NCBI GenBank assembly: GCA_021325365.1
Contig: JAJPHF010000056.1
Span: 1 to 20,098, forward strand
Source of the DNA: Pseudomonadota bacterium
GTDB taxonomy: Bacteria; Chloroflexota; UBA6077; JAJPHF01
Direction of reading: 5' to 3'
Length of the DNA: 20,098 nt
Of the stretch, positions 15,272 to 20,098 are shown piece after piece. The notes under the pieces are model-generated. The model did no database searches and had not been told where the DNA came from. It was given only the letters and a program-made list of their open reading frames with translations. The translations under genes were made by a program, and so were the position numbers. Numbering within the stretch: position 1 is the stretch's first letter; every line of letters starts with the position of its first letter.

Positions 15272-15490
15272 ATGGACACCTGGGAAGACATCCGCGGCCT
15301 ATCGCCGGAAGAGCAGACCGAATGGCTCAAGCGCCACATGAAGGACTGGGACCGCTTCGTTGCGGACATCCAGAGGAGTCATGCCCAGCTCGAAGCGCAC
15401 CGCACGGCGGGCGGCACGGGCCTGCCGCCTGGATGGATGTGGCTCGACGACTATTGGAAGAAGCGTGGTCTTCCGAATTGCCCTGAGTGA
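15272..15490 (+). CDS. Small acidic/helical protein, possible antitoxin
   Basis: This 72-residue protein has no recognised family. It is rich in charged and aromatic residues (MDTWEDIRGLSPEEQTEWL, then DWDRFVADIQRSHAQLEAHR), predicted largely helical, and ends with PPGWMWLDDYWKKRGLP. AGGAGAGG lies 4 nt before the ATG, and a TATACT -10 box is 25 bp upstream. A second small gene follows after 13 bp, in an arrangement typical of toxin-antitoxin pairs. It runs against the surrounding minus-strand genes, as an inserted cassette would. The antitoxin role is inferred from size, order and partner only. Confidence 0.6.
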   Translation: MDTWEDIRGLSPEEQTEWLKRHMKDWDRFVADIQRSHAQLEAHRTAGGTGLPPGWMWLDDYWKKRGLPNCPE

Positions 15491-15503
15491 GATGGCCTGA
15501 TGG

Positions 15504-15725
15504 ATGCTCGATCGCCTTTCGGTGGAGGAAGCTCTCTGGATTCGCGGCTGCTTTGAGCAGCTTGCCCGCAACCCCTACCGCGACATCGACCAGCGCGTAA
15601 CCCTGGTCTTTCCGATGGGGCGCATCAACCGGGACGCCTATCACTGTGGTAACTGGGCCATCGCCTACGAGTTCCAGGACGAAGACACGCTCCTGATCGA
15701 GGCGATCGGGAACCTGTTCTACTAG
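15504..15725 (+). CDS. Small protein with ParE/RelE-like C-terminal strand pattern, possible toxin
   Basis: This 73-residue protein follows the preceding small gene by 13 bp. After an N-terminal helix (VEEALWIRGCFEQLARNPYRD) come alternating strands: RVTLVFPMG, NWAIAYEFQDEDTLLIEAIGNLFY. A helix followed by a basic/aromatic strand and a terminal strand with a DED turn resembles the RelE/ParE toxin fold, but the match is by pattern only and the protein is short for that family. The ATG at 15504 is the only start in frame, since a TGA lies just upstream. A weak GATGG precedes it, so translation may be coupled to the upstream gene. Confidence 0.55.
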   Translation: MLDRLSVEEALWIRGCFEQLARNPYRDIDQRVTLVFPMGRINRDAYHCGNWAIAYEFQDEDTLLIEAIGNLFY

Positions 15726-15742
15726 GCCCGCGTAGTGTGGGC

Positions 15743-16950
15743 TTACCAAGCGTCGCGCGGCTCGGAGGGCGCGGTGTCATCCTCGGAGGGCGCTTCGAGG
15801 TCGGCGTCCTCGGCGTAGCTCGGGCCTATCGGCGTCGCCTCCATGTCGGGCGCGTAGTCGGGGTAAAGGCGCTTCAGGTCCCACTCGGTGATCCACCAGC
15901 GCACGTACTCGCGCATCGACGTGCTTGTGGCGCGCTCGGCCGAGCTGACGGGCGGCGGCGCCCAGCCATACGCCTGGCCGTGGATGGCGCGTAGCTTGTC
16001 ATACGTCTCGTCGATCACGGCGCGACTGGGCGGCGCCAGCTTCACCGCCCGGCCGATGAGCCGCATGCCGCGCTCTGCCTGGGGAGCGAGGAGCTGGTCG
16101 CTCTCCCGCGCGCTGGCGCGCAGCCGGCCCGGCACCGCCTCGCGGTCGTTGCGGTCGTTCAGCACCGCCGCCTCGAAGTCCGACGTGATCGCGCACACGC
16201 TCAGGATTCCCGGGAACGTCTCGCCCTTCAGGTTGCCCGTCCAGCGCGCCAGCTCGGCATACGAGCGCGCTCGCTGGTGCAGCGTGTACCGGTCGATCAG
16301 CTCGACCTCGTCGATCAGCAGCACCCAGCCGGCGTAGCCCGCGGCTCGCATCAGGCGCGCGGCGAAGCGGAAGCGCTGAAGCGCCAGCGCGCGAGCGTCC
16401 ACCTTGTCCAGCGTGTAGGTGACGCGCTCGCCGAGCGCCCGCAGCGCCTTGCGGATCTCGCCGACCTGGATCGGGTCGCCGGCCCAGAAGGCGATGATGC
16501 GGTCGCGCAGCTCGGGGTCGTCCGCGGCGCGCTCGTAGAGGAACAGCGTCGCCGCGAAGCGCTGGTTCAGGCTGCTGGCGGGCTCCTGCACCCAGCGGTA
16601 GAAGTCGACGTAGCGGGTGCTGTAAGGATCCAGCTCGCTGGCGACCTGCGACAGCGCCGCGCCGCGCCGCCCCGGTACCACCGCCGCGCGAATGGCGGCG
16701 CGATACAGCTTGGCCGGGTCGTAGAGCGGCGTCTCCTTGCTGATGACGATCTTGCTGGTGACGAACCGCTGCTCGCGGGCGACGTGCTGGAGATACTCCA
16801 GCAGGTGCGACTTGCCGCTGCCGAAGTTGCCGGCGACGAGGAAGCCCGCCGGGCTGAGCGGCTCGCCGCCGCTCTCCTCAGCCGCGGCGAGCAGTTGCCG
16901 GAAGCGCTCCTCGACGTCGGTCGCGGCGGTCCTGGGCGCCCCAACGGATG
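15743..16950 (-). pseudogene. BREX-type (DUF2791, BrxD-like) P-loop ATPase without a start in frame
   Basis: This is an ATP-binding protein of the family annotated as BREX system ATP-binding domain. The reading frame shows VEERFRQLLAAAEE, then the Walker A GNFGSGKSH (16831-16805), EYLQHVAREQRFVTSKIVISKETPLYDPAKLYRAAIR, the Walker B VLLIDEVELID (about 16324-16290) and GLARW-like LARWTGNLKGETFPG, ending at TAA 15743. Homologous sequence begins near 16950, but the frame has no ATG, GTG or TTG from the TAA near 17164 down to GTG 16681, which lies after the Walker A. A protein from 16681 (312 residues) would therefore lack the nucleotide-binding loop. The upstream sequence lies in the DUF433 frame instead. 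I read this as a frameshift or deletion that fused the two genes. In type 2 BREX, BrxD partners a helicase; here the neighbour is a SNF2 helicase. Confidence 0.75.
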
Positions 16951-17205
16951 ACCCTGCAGCTCCGCGAGGGCTTGCTTGTCGAGGGCGATGTCCTCGTCGA
17001 TTCGCTCGGGATGCAGAGCATAGTACGCCAGGGCGCCGCGGACCTGTTCCAGCGTCAGGTGGGGCAGCAGCCGCGCGATCTGCTCTAGATCGCCGGTCTG
17101 CTGCCAGAACTCGACAATGACGCTCACAGGCGTCCGCGTGCCGGCCACTACTGGGTAGCCGCCGTTAATGTCTGGCGCCTCGTTGACGAACTCCTCGGGC
17201 CGCAC
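16567..17205 (-). CDS. DUF433 antitoxin-like protein running out of frame into the ATPase gene
   Basis: The first about 85 residues are a DUF433 domain, a small winged-helix-like family often acting as antitoxin to DUF5615 PIN-like toxins. It reads FVNEAPDINGGYPVVAGTRTPVSVIVEFW, then LPHLTLEQVRGALAYYALHP. It should end near position 16945 after DKQALAELQ. The frame has no stop there and continues to 16567 as Ser/Arg/Pro-rich sequence that is simply the ATPase gene read in the wrong frame, so about 125 residues are spurious. The start chosen is GTG 17205, with GGGAGAGG 4 nt upstream and a TTGACT/TATACT promoter before it; the TTG at 17265 is inside the -35 box and is unlikely. No DUF5615 partner is adjacent. 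Either a fusion gene with a frameshift or two genes merged by a deletion. Confidence 0.65.
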   Translation of the reverse strand: MRPEEFVNEAPDINGGYPVVAGTRTPVSVIVEFWQQTGDLEQIARLLPHLTLEQVRGALAYYALHPERIDEDIALDKQALAELQGHPLGRPGPPRPTSRSASGNCSPRLRRAAASRSARRASSSPATSAAASRTCWSISSTSPASSGSSPARSSSARRRRSTTRPSCIAPPFARRWYRGGAARRCRRSPASWILTAPATSTSTAGCRSPPAA

Positions 17206-17238
17206 TGCCTCTCCCAACCTTACTGCCGATCGCACTTC

Positions 17239-17265
17239 AGTATAGGGGACAGCGGCCAGAGTCAA
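17239..17265 (-). promoter_or_regulatory. Sigma-70-like promoter for the DUF433/ATPase genes
   Basis: On the minus strand, TTGACT (17265-17260) and TATACT (17244-17239) are separated by 15 bp, or 16 bp if GTTGAC is taken as the -35. Both hexamers are near consensus in an otherwise very GC-rich sequence. The expected transcript start is near 17232, leaving a short leader with a ribosome binding site before GTG 17205. Confidence 0.55.
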
Positions 17266-17339
17266 CTTTGCCGATCGTCCAGCATCGCGGAGCGCTCGGC
17301 GGGGCTGAGCTGAGCCAAGACCTGGGTAACCTTCCGCAC
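17262..17339 (-). CDS. Possible 25-residue ORF downstream of the solute-binding protein
   Basis: A GTG at 17339 preceded by GGAGAGG opens a 25-codon frame (VRKVTQVLAQLSPAERSAML, then DDRQS) ending with TGA at 17262-17264. Its LSPAER segment looks like a real helical protein piece, so it may be a remnant of a larger gene or a tiny gene. It begins 10 bp after the solute-binding protein stop. No function can be proposed. Confidence 0.25.
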   Translation of the reverse strand: MRKVTQVLAQLSPAERSAMLDDRQS

Positions 17340-17348
17340 GGCCCTCTC

Positions 17349-18458
17349 CTACGGGGTGGCGGCGAGTTGTTGGAAGAAGCCCTCGCGGTCCAGCTTCTGG
17401 ACGAAGCTGAGGTCCAGCAGATCGTCGACCGAGACGCGCTCAGCCTCGGGCGCCTGGCGCACGACGGCGGCCCGGAACTCCGTGAGGGCGGCGCGGTCGG
17501 GCACCAGATCGATCCGCGAGTATTCGGCCACCTTGTCCAGCTCGGTCGCCACCGCGTCGGGCGCGACCTGGAGCTTGCCGGCCACCACCTGGAGCGCGCG
17601 GTCGCGCTTCGCGGCGTCGGTCTGCCCTTGCTTCAGATAGTGAACACCCCGCGCCAGCCCCTTCAGGAAGCTCTCGATGAGGGCCGGCCGCTCCCGCGCG
17701 ATCGTGGCGGTCGTGATCACGCTCACGCTGCTCTCTGCCACGCCCAGCTCGCCCAGGTCCCAGCCGTGCATGCCGTTGGCCCGCGCCACCGCCGCCGAGG
17801 TGTAGCTGATCGGCGCGGCGTCGATCGCGCCGGCGATCAGCCCCTGCGCCAGGGTCGGATCGTCGCCGGCCTGGATCACCTGAATGTGGTCCCGCTCGAC
17901 GTCGAGGCCGAGCTTCTGGAGCGCGAGCAGCCCGCGGATGTGAACGGTGCCGCCGATCGACTGCACGCCCAGGATGCGGCCGCGCAGATCGGCGGGCTGG
18001 ACGATGTCCGGCCGAACTTCCAGCTCGCCGAGCGCCACGTCCAGGTAGCTCGCGGTCATCACGTCCTCGCTCCCGCCGGCGCGGGCCGTGAGGGCGGTGG
18101 CCATGCCCGTGAAGCCGATCTGGAGATCGCCTGCCACGAGCGCGGCCTCGACGGCCGGGGCGCTGCGCAGCAGCTGGTCGTCCACCGCCAGCCCCTCCTC
18201 GGCGAAGTAGCCCAGCTCCTGCGCCAGCCACAGCGGGGCGACGGTGACCCGCACCGCCGCGCGCCCGACGGTGAGCGGCGTTAGCTCACGAGGGGCGGCC
18301 GCTGCCGCGGGCGGCGCGGGCGCGCCGCCCGGCGCGCTGGCGGGCGGCGCGGGGGCCGAGGCGGCGGGCGCTGACGGGGCGCTGGCGGGCGCGCAGGCGG
18401 CCAGGACGATGCCCACCACGAGCGCGCCGACGAGCCACAGGCGCGACAAGCTGACCAT
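17349..18458 (-). CDS. Lipoprotein ABC solute-binding protein (NMT1/SsuA type)
   Basis: This membrane-anchored binding protein has 369 residues. The N-terminal LVVGIVLAAC is a canonical lipobox with Cys22 as the lipidated residue. An Ala/Pro/Ser linker of about 36 residues spaces the domain from the membrane. The binding domain has VTVAPLWLAQELGYFAEEGLAV, the same loop-and-helix signature as the binding protein at the left of the window, then LVAGDLQIGFTG, LRGRILGVQSIGG and PALIESFLKGLARG. AGGGAGGT precedes the ATG by 5 nt. It is the third gene of a leftward run after an amidohydrolase and an LVIVD protein, 39 bp from the latter. No permease or ATPase follows. The ligand may be related to the amidohydrolase substrate, by inference. 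Confidence 0.85.
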   Translation of the reverse strand: MVSLSRLWLVGALVVGIVLAACAPASAPSAPAASAPAPPASAPGGAPAPPAAAAAPRELTPLTVGRAAVRVTVAPLWLAQELGYFAEEGLAVDDQLLRSAPAVEAALVAGDLQIGFTGMATALTARAGGSEDVMTASYLDVALGELEVRPDIVQPADLRGRILGVQSIGGTVHIRGLLALQKLGLDVERDHIQVIQAGDDPTLAQGLIAGAIDAAPISYTSAAVARANGMHGWDLGELGVAESSVSVITTATIARERPALIESFLKGLARGVHYLKQGQTDAAKRDRALQVVAGKLQVAPDAVATELDKVAEYSRIDLVPDRAALTEFRAAVVRQAPEAERVSVDDLLDLSFVQKLDREGFFQQLAATP

Positions 18459-18497
18459 ACGGCACCTCCCTCCGACACGGCACGGAGCGCGGCCCGA

Positions 18498-19718
18498 TCA
18501 GAGCAGGGGCGGGGCGGCCGGCGGGCGCGCGCCGGTGTACTCCAGGATGTACAGCCCGCCGTTGAAGCGGTCGGTGCAGTAGATCAGCCCGCTCGCGTCC
18601 ACGAACACGTCGTTGATCTGGACGGCGCGGTGCGGCTCGCCGCCCGGCTGCTGGGGCGGCGTGGGCGGCACGTAGTAGCCGACTTCGCGTGGCTGGTAGG
18701 GGTTCGTCGTGTCGAAGACGCGCAGCCCCGCGCTCCAGTAGGTCGCGTAGATCAGCGTGTCGTCCTGCCACGAGCCGGGGCGGTTCTCGTGAATGTTGTG
18801 CGGCCCGAACGTCTCGCCGCTCGCGGCGTAGTCGCCCTCGGGCACCGGGAAGGTGGCGATCGGCACCGGGTGCGCCTCGTCGCGCGCGTCGATCATCCAG
18901 ATCAGCTTCCCGCCCGGGCGCTGGTGCGAGGTCGCCTCGTCGGTCACGACGATCAGGTTGCGGCGGCGCAGCGGCAGCGCCGTGTGGGTGAAGCCGGCGT
19001 AGGGCGGGCGCCAGTTCAGGTGGCTGATCGTGCGCGGCCGGCTCTTGTCCGAGACGTCGAGGATCGCCCAGCCGGCGTCCCACAGGCCCACGTAGGCGCG
19101 GTCGCCCTCGACGACCGGGCCGTGGACCATCCACTCGTCGCCCTCGGGCGCGGTCAGCTGCTCGCCGCCGGCCGCCCAGGTGCCGGGGATCCACCAGCGC
19201 CCCACCTCGTGCGGGCTGGTCGGGTCGGACACGTCCACGATCTGCAGGATGCGGCCGGTGTAGCCGTCCATCCAGGTCGGCAGGTAGGCGTACTGGCCGT
19301 CGGCGAACCAGAAGCGGTGGACGCCGCGCCCGCCCGTGCGGAAGAAGCCGACCTCGCGCGGCGTGGCCGGGTTGCTGATATCGAACAGGCGAATGCCCGG
19401 CTCGAACTCGTCGCCGGGGCCGATCTTCTCGTTGTTGATGATCAGCAGGTCGCCGGCGATCTGAACCTTGTGGGAGTGCGTGTTCGGCGGCAGCGGCTCG
19501 TCGTGGACCAGCTCCGGCCGCGCCGGGTTGGCGACGTTCAGCACGCTGAACGCCTTGCGGTTCAGGTGCGCGACGAACAGGAAGTCGCCCTTCTTGTCGA
19601 TGCGGAAGCCGTCGCCGCAGCCGTTCAGGTCGTGGTAGCCGACGAGCCGCATGTTCTGCTTCTGGGCGCCCGCGTCCACCTCGTCCGCGGTCGGCGCGCG
19701 GTACTGCTGCTGAACCAT
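18498..19718 (-). CDS. LVIVD-repeat beta-propeller protein
   Basis: This 406-residue protein is built of LVIVD-type repeats (blades of about 45 residues) recognisable by recurring phrases such as FSVLNVANPARPELV, IRLFDISNPATPREVGF, LQIVDVSDPTSPHEVGRW, WAILDVSDKSRPRTI and LRVFDTTNPYQPREVGYY. Such proteins are probably extracellular-type propellers of unknown activity, but no signal peptide is visible here (MVQQQYRAPTADEVDAGAQ). Conserved HSH, HRFWF and HNIHENRPG histidine clusters could bind metal. GGGAGGGGAG precedes the ATG. It lies between a partial amidohydrolase and a solute-binding protein, probably in one operon, and its role may be linked to that uptake/catabolic unit. Confidence 0.82.
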   Translation of the reverse strand: MVQQQYRAPTADEVDAGAQKQNMRLVGYHDLNGCGDGFRIDKKGDFLFVAHLNRKAFSVLNVANPARPELVHDEPLPPNTHSHKVQIAGDLLIINNEKIGPGDEFEPGIRLFDISNPATPREVGFFRTGGRGVHRFWFADGQYAYLPTWMDGYTGRILQIVDVSDPTSPHEVGRWWIPGTWAAGGEQLTAPEGDEWMVHGPVVEGDRAYVGLWDAGWAILDVSDKSRPRTISHLNWRPPYAGFTHTALPLRRRNLIVVTDEATSHQRPGGKLIWMIDARDEAHPVPIATFPVPEGDYAASGETFGPHNIHENRPGSWQDDTLIYATYWSAGLRVFDTTNPYQPREVGYYVPPTPPQQPGGEPHRAVQINDVFVDASGLIYCTDRFNGGLYILEYTGARPPAAPPLL

Positions 19719-19770
19719 CGCTCCCCTCCCTGGAACGCTGCGCGGGCATCCTTTCTCCGCCCGCTACGCG

Positions 19771-19808
19771 CTGACCCTCGGGCGGCGGCTGGTACGGCCG
19801 AGCGTCAG
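19771..19808. terminator. Imperfect inverted repeat between amidohydrolase and LVIVD genes
   Basis: Arms 19771-19781 and 19798-19808 pair at 10 of 11 positions with a 16-base spacer. It lies 11 bp downstream of the amidohydrolase stop on the minus strand. It might attenuate transcription between the two genes, but it is weak and the repeat may be chance. Confidence 0.3.
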
Positions 19809-19819
19809 AGGCCGCGCCC

Positions 19820-20098
19820 CTACCTCCGCACGGCCGCCGCCAGGCGGAACAGCGCCACCGCGTTGTCGCCCAGGATAGCCTGCTCCCGCTCCGGCGGCAA
19901 GCCGAGCGCCCGCACGTGCTCCACCGACTTGCCGAGCGGGAACGGCAGCGGCGGCGTGTCCGTGCCCAGCATCACCTTGTCCACGCCGAACGTCTCGACC
20001 GCCGCGCGCAGCGCCGGCTGCCAGAACGCCACCGTGTCCACCCACACGCGCCGCGCGTAGCTGCTCGGCGGGCCCGTCAGCTCGACCGGCAGCGTGTA
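19820..20098 (-). CDS. Amidohydrolase (ACMSD-like), C-terminal part only
   Basis: This gene runs off the right edge, so only about 92 C-terminal residues are visible; the frame is open from the edge. The segment SSYARRVWVDTVAFWQPALRAAVETFG, then DKVMLGTDTPPLPFPLGKSVEHV, and finally ILGDNAVALFRL, is the closing part of an amidohydrolase-2 TIM barrel. The Asp in LGTD is the metal-binding/catalytic residue after strand 8, and the GDNA.LF ending is typical of this group. These enzymes hydrolyse or decarboxylate cyclic or aromatic acids; the substrate cannot be told from this fragment. A GTG at 20047 is only an internal codon. It is the first visible gene of the leftward LVIVD/solute-binding run. 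Confidence 0.85.
   Translation of the reverse strand, partial: YTLPVELTGPPSSYARRVWVDTVAFWQPALRAAVETFGVDKVMLGTDTPPLPFPLGKSVEHVRALGLPPEREQAILGDNAVALFRLAAAVRR

Noticed and set aside
18630..20060. Long plus-strand frame (476 codons) opposite the LVIVD gene
   Set aside because: Antisense shadow with no recognisable domain; the minus strand encodes clear LVIVD repeats in this interval.

Overview
The window is very GC-rich, with NMT1-type solute-binding proteins, Tat-exported enzymes, LVIVD-repeat and RskA-like proteins. Together these suggest a Chloroflexota-like bacterium (Thermomicrobia or a relative). That assignment is an inference from gene style; there is no rRNA or other phylogenetic marker here. 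I saw no rRNA, tRNA, CRISPR array, transposase or phage gene.

Left part, plus strand (1-6416): an acetyl/propionyl-CoA synthetase-family enzyme; an exported ABC solute-binding protein; a two-gene copper-flavoured operon (a cupredoxin with a Met/His-rich octad repeat, then a Tat-exported metallophosphoesterase); and an unusual ECF sigma factor joined in one polypeptide to a transmembrane helix and an RskA-like anti-sigma C-terminal domain. Most of these genes are followed by a long near-perfect hairpin without a U-tract. Three stem-loops fill the convergent gap at 6417-6707.

Middle part, minus strand (6708-12024), read from right to left: a Tat-exported beta-carbonic anhydrase and a gamma-glutamyltransferase 2 bp apart; a short block of direct and inverted repeats; a VOC-family (epimerase/glyoxalase-like) protein; selA overlapping clpS by ATGA; and a DUF4232 exported protein.

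Accessory part (12165-17339): this is the most interesting region. Transcribed leftward are a DUF433 antitoxin-like gene with a good promoter, a BREX-type (DUF2791, BrxD-like) P-loop ATPase, a 188-residue unknown protein, a SNF2-family helicase and the 3-methyladenine glycosylase Tag. It looks like an ATPase/helicase defence or DNA-maintenance module that is decaying. The helicase carries both a frameshift and an in-frame TAG. The ATPase has no start codon in its own frame and runs out of frame into the DUF433 gene. Between the ATPase and the rest of the module sits a plus-strand pair of tiny genes that looks like a toxin-antitoxin pair, with a palindromic -10 box facing both ways.

Right part, minus strand (17349-20098): an amidohydrolase cut by the window edge, an LVIVD-repeat beta-propeller protein and a lipoprotein solute-binding protein. 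This is probably a small catabolic/uptake operon. Neither solute-binding protein has its permease or ATPase in the window.
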